Source: Streptomyces sp. NRRL F-5630 (GTDB taxonomy: Bacteria > Actinomycetota > Actinomycetes > Streptomycetales > Streptomycetaceae). From it: 63,644 nucleotides of DNA. The DNA is taken from contig NZ_JOGO01000034.1 in NCBI RefSeq assembly GCF_000719475.1, positions 1 through 63,644 on the forward strand. The letters run 5' to 3'. The position numbers were made by a program, and so were the translations under genes. Positions 56,688 to 63,644 of the stretch are shown here, in pieces (positions within the stretch are counted from its first letter, which is position 1; each line of letters begins with the position of its first letter). A model generated the notes under the pieces. The model was not told the DNA's origin and made no database searches. It saw only the letters and a list, made by a program, of their open reading frames with translations.

Positions 56688-58988
56688 ATGCAGCTCGCCG
56701 CGATCATCGTGTCGCTGCTCCTGACCGTGGTCGGCGTGGCGCTCATCTCCCGAGCGATCGCGCAGATCGTCCAGCACGTACGGCTCGGCCAGCCCGTCCC
56801 GGCCGGCAGCCGTACCGACCGCTGGAAACAGCGCTCCCTCACTCTCGCGAGGGAATTCGTCGGTCACACCCGGATGAACCGCTGGGGCATCGTCGGTGTC
56901 GCCCACTGGTTCGTAGCGGTCGGCTTCCTCACCCTCGGCCTGACGATCGTCAACGCGTACGGGCAGCTCTTCCAGGCGGACTGGATCATCCCCTGGATCG
57001 GCACCTGGCCCCCGTACGAGGTCTACATCGAGTTCATCGCGCTCTTCACGACGCTCGGCATCCTCACCCTCATGGGCATCCGCCTGCTGAGCCTGCCCTC
57101 GCGCGCCGGACGCAAGTCCCGCTTCACGGGCTCCAAGCTCGGCCAGGCGTACTTCGTCGAGTACGTCATCCTCGTCATCGGCCTCGCGGTCCTCGTGCTC
57201 CGCGGCCTCGAAGGCGCGATCCACCACGTCGACGGCTACGAGGCGGGCTACTGGGTCTCGTACCCCCTCGTCGCGGCCCTGCGCGGCCTGGACGTCTCCA
57301 CGCTCCAGAACCTCATCTACCTCACGGCGATGATCAAGCTGGGCGCCACGATGATCTGGGCGATCACCGTCGGCCTCAACACCAACATGGGCGTCGCCTG
57401 GCACCGCTTCCTCGCCTTCCCCAACATCTGGTTCAAGCGCAACGCGGACGGCGCCGTCTCCCTCGGCGCGCTCCAGCCCATGACGAGCGGCGGCAAGGCG
57501 ATCGACTGGGAGGACCCGGGCGAGGACGACGTCTTCGGCGTCTCGCAGGTCGAGCACTTCTCCTGGAAGGGCCTGCTCGACTTCTCCACCTGCACCGAGT
57601 GCGGACGCTGCCAGTCGCAGTGCCCCGCCTGGAACACCGGCAAGCCCCTCTCGCCGAAGCTCCTCATCATGTCCCTGCGCGACCACGCGCACGCCAAGGC
57701 CCCGTATCTGCTCGCAGGCGGCGGCAAGACCATGGAGGGCGAGGAGAAGGCGAGCGAGGAGCAGCTCAAGGACGTCCCCGCCGCCGCCCTCGCCGAGGCC
57801 GAGCGCCCCCTCGTCGGCACCCTCGAAGAGGGCGGCGTCATCGATCCCGACGTCCTGTGGTCCTGCACCACCTGCGGCGCCTGCGTCGAGCAGTGCCCCG
57901 TGGACATCGAGCACATCGACCACATCGTCGACATGCGCCGCTACCAGGTCATGATCGAGTCGTCCTTCCCCTCCGAGGCCGGGACGATGCTCAAGAACCT
58001 GGAGAAGAAGGGCAACCCCTGGGGCCTGGCGAAGAAGAAGCGCCTGGAGTGGACGAAGGAGGTCGACTTCGAGGTGCCGGTCGTCGGCGAGGACGTCGAG
58101 GACCTGACCGAGGTCGACTACCTCTACTGGGTCGGCTGCGCCGGCGCCCTGGAGGACCGCGCGAAGAAGACGACGAAGGCGTTCGCCGAACTGCTGCACA
58201 TCGCGGGCGTCTCGTTCGCGATCATGGGCGGCGACGAGAAGTGCACGGGCGACTCGCCGCGCCGCCTCGGCAACGAGCCGCTCTTCCAGCAGCTCGGCGC
58301 CGAGAACGTCGCGATGCTCAACATGGCCTTCGGCGAGGACGACGAGGACGAGTCCACGAAGAAGCCGAAGTCCGCGAAGAAGATCATCGCGACCTGCCCG
58401 CACTGCTTCAACACGATCGCGAACGAGTACCCGCAGCTCGGCGGCGAGTACGAGGTCATCCACCACACCCAGTTGCTCCAGCACCTGGTCGACGAGGGCA
58501 AGCTCGTCCCCGTCACGCCGGTCGAGGGCCTCATCACGTACCACGACCCCTGCTACCTGGGCCGCCACAACAAGATCTACACGCCGCCGCGCGAGATCAT
58601 CGCGAAGGTCCCGGGCATCCGCAGCGAGGAGATGCACCGGCACAAGGAGCGCGGCTTCTGCTGCGGCGCGGGCGGCGCGCGCATGTGGATGGAGGAGCGC
58701 ATCGGCAAGCGCGTCAACAACGAGCGCGTCGACGAAGCCCTCTCGCTGGACCCCGACATCATCTCGACGGCCTGCCCCTTCTGCCTCGTCATGCTGACCG
58801 ACTCGGTCAACGGCAAGAAGGCCGCGGCTGACAGCGGCTCCGCCGCGGGCGGCCAGGCGAAGGAGTCGGTGCAGGTCGTGGACGTCGCCCAGCTCCTCCT
58901 GGACTCGGTCAAGGCGCCCGCCGACCCCGAGCCCCCGGCCGCGACCACGGACGCCCCGGAGCCCGAACCGGCCCCCGCGGCGAGCTGA
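56688..58988 (+). CDS. membrane CCG-domain iron-sulfur oxidoreductase
   Basis: The product is 766 aa from an ATG at 56688. The first 250 residues contain about five membrane helices, a NarI-like b-type-cytochrome module with His-bearing helices (VGVAHWFVAVGFL). Two ferredoxin motifs follow (CTECGRCQSQCP near 302 and CTTCGACVEQCP near 393). The C-terminal half has two CCG-type domains (YHDPCYLGR, CCGAGGARMW and the TACPFCL cysteines), as in HdrD/GlpC. It probably passes electrons between the quinone pool and an unknown soluble partner. A Pro/Ala/Glu-rich tail ends the protein. Confidence 0.9.
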   Translation: MQLAAIIVSLLLTVVGVALISRAIAQIVQHVRLGQPVPAGSRTDRWKQRSLTLAREFVGHTRMNRWGIVGVAHWFVAVGFLTLGLTIVNAYGQLFQADWIIPWIGTWPPYEVYIEFIALFTTLGILTLMGIRLLSLPSRAGRKSRFTGSKLGQAYFVEYVILVIGLAVLVLRGLEGAIHHVDGYEAGYWVSYPLVAALRGLDVSTLQNLIYLTAMIKLGATMIWAITVGLNTNMGVAWHRFLAFPNIWFKRNADGAVSLGALQPMTSGGKAIDWEDPGEDDVFGVSQVEHFSWKGLLDFSTCTECGRCQSQCPAWNTGKPLSPKLLIMSLRDHAHAKAPYLLAGGGKTMEGEEKASEEQLKDVPAAALAEAERPLVGTLEEGGVIDPDVLWSCTTCGACVEQCPVDIEHIDHIVDMRRYQVMIESSFPSEAGTMLKNLEKKGNPWGLAKKKRLEWTKEVDFEVPVVGEDVEDLTEVDYLYWVGCAGALEDRAKKTTKAFAELLHIAGVSFAIMGGDEKCTGDSPRRLGNEPLFQQLGAENVAMLNMAFGEDDEDESTKKPKSAKKIIATCPHCFNTIANEYPQLGGEYEVIHHTQLLQHLVDEGKLVPVTPVEGLITYHDPCYLGRHNKIYTPPREIIAKVPGIRSEEMHRHKERGFCCGAGGARMWMEERIGKRVNNERVDEALSLDPDIISTACPFCLVMLTDSVNGKKAAADSGSAAGGQAKESVQVVDVAQLLLDSVKAPADPEPPAATTDAPEPEPAPAAS

Positions 58989-59043
58989 CCCCGCGCACAC
59001 CGGGCCCGACGGAGAGACCCAACCGACGAAGAGAGCCACCCGC

Positions 59044-59080
59044 CGAAGGGGCGCCAGGACCCAGATCCGGCGCCCCTTCG
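59044..59080. terminator. 12-bp stem-loop terminator after the Fe-S oxidoreductase gene
   Basis: CGAAGGGGCGCC (59044-59055) pairs perfectly with 59069-59080 around a 13-nt loop, 56 bp after the stop. Past it, 59098-59185 is made of about four degenerate 20-bp repeats with the theme TACGGGGGCCGCCCTTGCCG, within the 348-bp gap before the FG-GAP gene. Confidence 0.7.
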
Positions 59081-59336
59081 CCATGCGCGGCCCACCTGCG
59101 CCATAGGGGGCCGCCCTTGCCGTACGGGGGCCCGCCCTTGCCGTGTGCGGTCCGCCCTCGCGGTACGGGGGCCGCCTTCGCCGCCCGCTCCCGTACGTGA
59201 CGCGCCACCCGGACCCCCGCTCCGCGCACCGCCACCCCCTCGCCGCACAACCATGCCGCCGCCCCACGTGTCTCCCTGTCGCCACACGGCCGCGGGCGGC
59301 ATACGGTGCCTCCCGCGTTTCGCGCAGGAGACGCCC

Positions 59337-60797
59337 ATGCCCTCTCACTTCCGTACCGCCCTCGCCGCGGCGGCCGCCGCCGCCCTCACCGGCGGACTGC
59401 TGACCCTCACCACGGGCGCGGCCACCGCCGCGACCGGCAAGGCCCCCGGCCGCGCCGACGCCGACTTCAACGGCGACGGCTACGCCGATGTCGCGATCAG
59501 TTCCTCGCACGCCTACGTCGCGGGCCACAAGAACGCGGGCGCCGTCGCCGTCCTCTACGGCGGCAGGAGCGGCACCCGCACCACGACCTACACGCAGAAC
59601 TCCGCCGGCGTCCCCGGCAGCGCCGAGGCAGGCGACTACTTCGGCGCCGACACCGCCTTCGGCGACTTCAACAGCGACGGCTACGACGACCTCGTCGTCG
59701 GCGTGCCCGGCGAGGACGTCGGCAGCGACAAGGACGGCGGCACCGCCGTCATCCTCTGGGGCTCGGCAGCGGGCCTCAAGGGCGGCACGACCCTCAAGGA
59801 CCCGCGCCCCACGAAGCACGACAACTACGGCGCCCCGCTGGAGGCCGGTGACTTCGACGGCGACAAGCGCGACGACATCGCGGTGGGCACCACCTCCGGC
59901 GCCGCCACGATCGACGTCCTGCGCGGCGGCTTCAGCTCCACGAAGGGCGGCGGCGCGGGGTCGTACACCGTCTCCCCCGCCGTCTGGAGCGGCAAGGGGG
60001 CGGGCATCAAGAACCTGCACTCGGGCGACGTCAACGGCGACGGCAAAGAGGACCTGATCGTCAACGGCTACGCCAAGAACGACGACCTCAACGCCAACTA
60101 CTGGCTCCCCGGCTCCGCCTCGGGCGCCACCACCAAGGGCGCCCAGAGGCTCCCCGCCGGGTTCATCACCGACATCGGCCACACCGACAACGACGGCTAC
60201 GCCGACATCGTCACCGGGCTCGAATGGGACAGCGGCATCGGCCACGCCCACAAGGGCGGCACCGCGCTGATCATCCACGGCACCGGGAGCGGCCCCGCCT
60301 CCGGGACGATCCAGACCTTCACGCAGGACACCCCGGGCGTGCCCGGCGGCGGCGAGAAGAACGACCTCTTCGGCAGCGAGCTGGACCTCGGAGACGTCAA
60401 CGGCGACGGCCACCTCGACCTGATCGTCGGGGCCCCCGGCGAGTCGCTCAACGGCAAGCAGGGCACCGGCGCCGTCACCGTCCTCTTCAACAAGGCGGAC
60501 GGCTCCGGGATCACCGGCACCGGCTCCCTGTTCCTGAGCCAGGACACGCCGGGCGTGCCCAACGAGGACGAGGCGGGCGACGGCTTCGGCTCCGAGGTCC
60601 ACATCGACGACCTCAACGGCGACAAGAAGGGCGACCTGATCATCGCCGCGCCGTGGGAGAACGGCAACGGCGCGGTCTACCCGCTCCTGACCCAGCCGGA
60701 CGGCAAGAGCTTCAAGGGCAGCGCGGGCCTGTACGTCTCCACGGTGGGCATCTCCACCGCGGGCACTCCGGTCTTCGGTCACAACATGGCCGACTGA
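59337..60797 (+). CDS. secreted FG-GAP/VCBS repeat protein
   Basis: The product is 486 aa from an ATG at 59337. A signal peptide occupies about residues 1-31 (AAAAAALTGGLLTLTTGAATA). The mature part is a beta-propeller of about seven FG-GAP blades, each with a calcium loop such as DFNGDGYADV, DFNSDGYDDL, DVNGDGKEDL and DVNGDGHLDL. Integrin-like propellers of this kind bind ligands or act as secreted adhesins or enzymes' scaffolds. No catalytic motif is visible. Confidence 0.92.
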   Translation: MPSHFRTALAAAAAAALTGGLLTLTTGAATAATGKAPGRADADFNGDGYADVAISSSHAYVAGHKNAGAVAVLYGGRSGTRTTTYTQNSAGVPGSAEAGDYFGADTAFGDFNSDGYDDLVVGVPGEDVGSDKDGGTAVILWGSAAGLKGGTTLKDPRPTKHDNYGAPLEAGDFDGDKRDDIAVGTTSGAATIDVLRGGFSSTKGGGAGSYTVSPAVWSGKGAGIKNLHSGDVNGDGKEDLIVNGYAKNDDLNANYWLPGSASGATTKGAQRLPAGFITDIGHTDNDGYADIVTGLEWDSGIGHAHKGGTALIIHGTGSGPASGTIQTFTQDTPGVPGGGEKNDLFGSELDLGDVNGDGHLDLIVGAPGESLNGKQGTGAVTVLFNKADGSGITGTGSLFLSQDTPGVPNEDEAGDGFGSEVHIDDLNGDKKGDLIIAAPWENGNGAVYPLLTQPDGKSFKGSAGLYVSTVGISTAGTPVFGHNMAD

Positions 60798-60839
60798 GCG
60801 GCCGGGCCCTGACCTGCCCCGCCCCGCGCCGCCCCGCAC

Positions 60840-60920
60840 CGGTCGGCACGTCGGGCGTCGGCACGTCGGGCGACAGGCATCGGCGCGTCGGGCGTCGGTA
60901 CGTCAGGCGTCGGTACGTCA
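60840..60920. repeat. short tandem repeats CGTCGGGCGTCGG(TA)
   Basis: Six or so units of 10-16 bp around CGTCRGGCGTCGGNA follow the FG-GAP stop. The last unit runs into the terminator stem, so the terminator may have arisen from this repeat family. Confidence 0.7.
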
Positions 60921-60954
60921 GGCGTCAGGGAATCCCCCCGGATTCCCTGACGCC
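60921..60954. terminator. perfect 15-bp stem-loop terminator
   Basis: GGCGTCAGGGAATCC (60921-60935) pairs perfectly with 60940-60954 around CCCC. It is shared by the convergent FG-GAP gene and the membrane-protein gene ending at 61018. Confidence 0.85.
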
Positions 60955-61017
60955 CGGCATCCCCCCGGTCCCCCGGCGGCCGTCGCGGCCCCGGCGGACG
61001 TCCGTGCGGCGCGCGGG

Positions 61018-62211
61018 TCAGCGCAGCGCCGGGTCGGTGCGCGCGAAGCGCTTCCACAGCCCTTCGTCCTGCGCCTGGAAGCGGTACGGCGCCGTGAGCA
61101 CCACGTAGGCGGCCCGGCCGAGGAGCGCCAGCCCGGCGAGCCCGCACAGCACCGTCCCCCACACCGGGACGAGCCCGGTCATCGCGGGCACGGTCGCGAG
61201 GACGACGCCGAGCCCGAGCGCGAGCACCCGGTCGTGCGCCCGCGCGAGGTAGAAGGACGGCCGCCGCACCGGCGCGGCGCGCAGCGCGATGTCCGTCCCG
61301 CGCGGCGTCAGGTGGCCCTCCGCGAGGGCCCGCTCGACGAGCACGGGCTCGATCGCGGCCCACACGACGTGCCCCGTGTCGCTCGCGAAGAAGGCCGGGA
61401 CCAGGGACCGCTTCCCCCGCACGCCCGTGTAGGCGCGCCACTCGCGCGGGACGCACAACCACCCCCGGTGCCCGGCGAGTTGCACGACCGAGTGCGAGAG
61501 GTGCCGTTCCCCGATCGCGCGCCGGTACATCCCGCGCTCCTCCACGGCCTCGACCCCGAAGAAGCCCTCGTCCTCGGGGGACACCACCTCGCGCGCCCCC
61601 TCGGGCGTCACGCCGAGGCCGTAGGCGACGCGCGTGACGAGGTCCCCGCTCCCCGCCCCCGAGGCCGTGCGGACATCGACCCGGACCGGCCGCCCGAGCC
61701 GCGCCCGCGTCGCGAGCACCGGCACCCCTGCGGCCACGCGCCTGCGGAAGCCGCGCGGCGCGGGCGGCAGTTGACCGCCCAGCAGGAGCGGCAGCCGCGC
61801 CAGCAGGGCGATCGTGGCGACGAGCAGCAGGAAGGCGGGCAGCTCGCCGAGAGCACCGCCCGGCGAGGGGGCGGCGGTGCGTACGAGGACGTACGGCGCG
61901 CACAGGAACAGCAGGATCTGCCCGGTCCGGGCCCAGTCGCGGCGGATCGGCGCGACCTGCCGCGGGATCCCGGCCCGCACCGGACCGTCCGGCAGCCGCT
62001 CGGCCTCCGGAGCGGCCCGCACGGCGAGCAGCCACCCCGCACAGCCGACGATGGCGAGGGCGAACAGCACGAGCGCGGTCACCATCGGCCCGTCGTCGTC
62101 CGAGCCGTACCGCGCGATGTCCCCCACCAGGACCGCGACCGTGCCGCTGAGCGCCGCGACGAGGGAGGTCCCCCCGAGCACGGCCGACGAGACCGTGGAG
62201 CGATGACGCAT
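61018..62211 (-). CDS. multi-pass membrane protein of unknown function
   Basis: ATG 62211 with a GGGGGAA site is chosen, giving 397 aa (62235 is an alternative). Hydrophobic segments occur near residues 10-30, 40-60, 90-140 and again near 330-370. A soluble middle part contains DEGFFGVEAVEERGMYRRA and RGWLCVPREWRAYTG. No family motif is recognised. It is divergent from the Yip1-like gene (211-bp gap), and the two may share regulation. Confidence 0.7.
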   Translation of the reverse strand: MRHRSTVSSAVLGGTSLVAALSGTVAVLVGDIARYGSDDDGPMVTALVLFALAIVGCAGWLLAVRAAPEAERLPDGPVRAGIPRQVAPIRRDWARTGQILLFLCAPYVLVRTAAPSPGGALGELPAFLLLVATIALLARLPLLLGGQLPPAPRGFRRRVAAGVPVLATRARLGRPVRVDVRTASGAGSGDLVTRVAYGLGVTPEGAREVVSPEDEGFFGVEAVEERGMYRRAIGERHLSHSVVQLAGHRGWLCVPREWRAYTGVRGKRSLVPAFFASDTGHVVWAAIEPVLVERALAEGHLTPRGTDIALRAAPVRRPSFYLARAHDRVLALGLGVVLATVPAMTGLVPVWGTVLCGLAGLALLGRAAYVVLTAPYRFQAQDEGLWKRFARTDPALR

Positions 62212-62421
62212 CCGTTCCCCCAGGAACGCGAGCAAGGCCGCGAGGTCGGCGCGGGTCTGCCCTCGGCAGAACGTTCGAACCTACAAGGCGGTACGTGCGT
62301 GACGCAAGGGTCCCGCCGCGTCCGGCGACACGCCGCCCGGAGATGTCACAGCTCGGCCGCAAAGCCCCAGCGCGGGCGGGACCGCTCCGTACCGGCCCGG
62401 ATATGCGGGTACGTTCGGTGC

Positions 62422-63453
62422 GTGGCTGGATTCAGGATCGGACGCGGCCGGGACAACCGCACGAGTGGGCAGCAGCAGAACCCTGGGGGCAGGCCCCCGC
62501 AGGGTCAGTACCCCGCGCCGGGGCAGCGGCAGCAGCAGCCGTACGGCGGTGCCCCGCGCCCGCCGCAGGGCGGCGGCAACGGCTGGCCGGCGGCGCCCCA
62601 GGGCAACGGCTGGCCGACCCCCCAGGGCAGGCCGTCGGGGGCGGGCAGGCCGTCCGGGGCGGGCGAGCCCGAGTACTTCGGCGGCCCCCCGCAGCACCAC
62701 CCGCACCCGCACCCGCAGGGTGGCGGCTACGGCTACCCGGACAACCGCCCCCCGCAGCAGCAGGGCGGCGGCTACGGCTACCCGGGCCCGGGCGCGCAGG
62801 CCCCGTACCCCTCCTCGGCCCAGCACAACAACCCCGGCCACACCCAGGCTTTCGCGATCGGCGAGGACCCCTACGGCCACGACGCGCCCCCGGCCCCGGC
62901 GGTGCCCTCGGGCCCCCGGCTGCGCTGGCAGGACCTGCTCAGCGGCATCGTCCTGCGCCCGCACCAGACCTTCCAGCGGATGCGCGACTACGCGGTCTGG
63001 GGCCCGGCGCTCGTCGTCACGCTGATCTACGGGCTGCTCGCGATCTTCGGCTTCGACGACGCCCGCGACGACGTCATCCACGCGACCCTGAGCACGGCGG
63101 TCCCGTACGTGCTCACCGCCGCCGTCATGATCACCGTGAGTGCCTTCGTGCTCGGCGTCGTCACCCACACCCTGGCCCGCCAGCTCGGCGGCGACGGCTC
63201 CTGGCAGCCCACGGTGGGCCTGTCGATGCTGATCATGACGCTGACGGACGCGCCCCGCCTGATCATCGCGATGTTCGCGGGCGGCGACGCCTCGTTCGTG
63301 CAGGTCGTCGGCTGGATCACCTGGATCGCCGCGGGCTTCCTCTTCACCTCGATGGTGAGCCGCTCCCACGACCTCGCCTGGCCCCGCGCCCTGGGCGCGA
63401 GCGCGATCCAGCTGGTGGCGCTGCTGTCCCTGATCAAGCTCGGAACGTTCTGA
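62422..63453 (+). CDS. Yip1-family membrane protein
   Basis: GTG 62422 is the start used, giving 343 aa. The first 165 residues are Gly/Pro/Gln-rich and unstructured (GGNGWPAAPQGNGWP, HPHPHPQGGGYGYP, repeated). The remainder has five membrane helices beginning RMRDYAVWGPALVVTLIYG, with the RPHQTFQRM entry typical of the Yip1 domain family found across Actinobacteria. It may assist membrane organisation; the exact role is unknown. Confidence 0.85.
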   Translation: MAGFRIGRGRDNRTSGQQQNPGGRPPQGQYPAPGQRQQQPYGGAPRPPQGGGNGWPAAPQGNGWPTPQGRPSGAGRPSGAGEPEYFGGPPQHHPHPHPQGGGYGYPDNRPPQQQGGGYGYPGPGAQAPYPSSAQHNNPGHTQAFAIGEDPYGHDAPPAPAVPSGPRLRWQDLLSGIVLRPHQTFQRMRDYAVWGPALVVTLIYGLLAIFGFDDARDDVIHATLSTAVPYVLTAAVMITVSAFVLGVVTHTLARQLGGDGSWQPTVGLSMLIMTLTDAPRLIIAMFAGGDASFVQVVGWITWIAAGFLFTSMVSRSHDLAWPRALGASAIQLVALLSLIKLGTF

Positions 63454-63601
63454 GGCGGACCGCCGACCCGAAGCGCGGCGCGGCGCTGCCGCGCGAGGCC
63501 GTTCTGGGGCGCTGGGCACTCAGCCGCGAGGGGCGCTTCGGCACGTAACGAGTTGGTGCGTGATAGCCGGTGAGGTGTGTTGGCCTTGCTCACGGCGGCC
63601 T

Positions 63602-63644
63602 TCAGATGTTGGCGGTGCGGTCGGAGACGAGGCCGGCGATGGCG
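63602..63644 (-). CDS. C-terminal end of a gene continuing beyond the window
   Basis: Read leftward from the window edge, an open frame gives AIAGLVSDRTANI and a TGA (63604-63602). Codon use is normal but 13 residues do not allow identification. It may also be by chance. Confidence 0.25.
   Translation of the reverse strand, partial: AIAGLVSDRTANI

Noticed and set aside
56598..60839. A 1413-codon minus-strand frame opposite the Fe-S and FG-GAP genes.
   Set aside because: Composition is Gly/Ala/Asp/Val-rich and repetitive, it spans two real convergent-spaced plus-strand genes, and both of those have strong motifs; it is a shadow.

Overview
The window is high-G+C actinobacterial DNA, almost certainly Streptomyces. 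Evidence: strong G/C third-position bias, many GTG starts, GTGA/ATGA stop-start overlaps, and a clpB / hspR-dnaJ-grpE-dnaK heat-shock region with HspR inverted repeats laid out as around SCO3655-SCO3671 of S. coelicolor (order recalled from memory).

Left chromosomal arm (1-5573): an SRPBCC protein cut by the window edge, a membrane-anchored spermidine-synthase-like protein, a DUF2617 protein, two paralogous membrane-anchored Gly/Ser/Cys/His-rich small proteins, and the 5' two thirds of a class I aminotransferase gene (dapC-like). That gene is interrupted at an 8-bp core (GGCTGGGT, 5566-5573). The core recurs at 42457-42464, where the remaining third of the gene continues in frame.

Integrated element (about 36.9 kb, 5574-42464): a serine-integrase element in four parts. 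(a) 5.8-10.0 kb: a 63-aa membrane peptide, a type I-like N6-adenine methylase, a specificity subunit, and a complete replacement copy of the interrupted aminotransferase gene as last gene of the run. (b) 10.3-20.9 kb: a three-gene operon resembling DptF-DptG-DptH (phosphorothioation-dependent restriction), bracketed by a Vsr nick endonuclease and a C5-cytosine methyltransferase, with no dnd/ssp modification genes in the window. (c) 21.2-34.8 kb: a biosynthesis-like cluster with a glutamyl-tRNA synthetase, two glycosyltransferases, a NodU/TobZ-type O-carbamoyltransferase, two radical SAM enzymes, an HD protein, a degenerate nucleotidyltransferase-like protein, a D-2-hydroxyacid-dehydrogenase-like protein, regulators and a D-amino-acid-oxidase-like flavoprotein. 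(d) 35.2-42.4 kb: a relaxase, a MobC-like protein, plasmid-type accessory genes and the integrase. With relaxase but no recognisable transfer channel, it looks like an integrative and mobilizable element.

Right chromosomal arm (42465-63644): the aminotransferase 3' part, a toxin-antitoxin-like pair, a second short remnant of an aminotransferase 3' end (traces of an earlier event at the same locus), a PIG-V-like mannosyltransferase, a YbjN protein, clpB, a PPOX-fold protein, an unusual operon coding a secreted protein with eight GEPSWG repeats plus a Rieske-like protein without cluster ligands (beside a divergent LuxR regulator), hspR-dnaJ-grpE-dnaK, a membrane CCG-domain Fe-S oxidoreductase, an FG-GAP secreted protein, a membrane protein and a Yip1 protein.

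How it fits together: integration breaks a conserved host aminotransferase gene while the element supplies its own copy from the methylase operon, so the host's aminotransferase becomes tied to the element. The defence genes may protect the element and host, and the metabolite cluster and relaxase make it a mobile cargo carrier. All functional statements come from reading the sequence; no database search was run.
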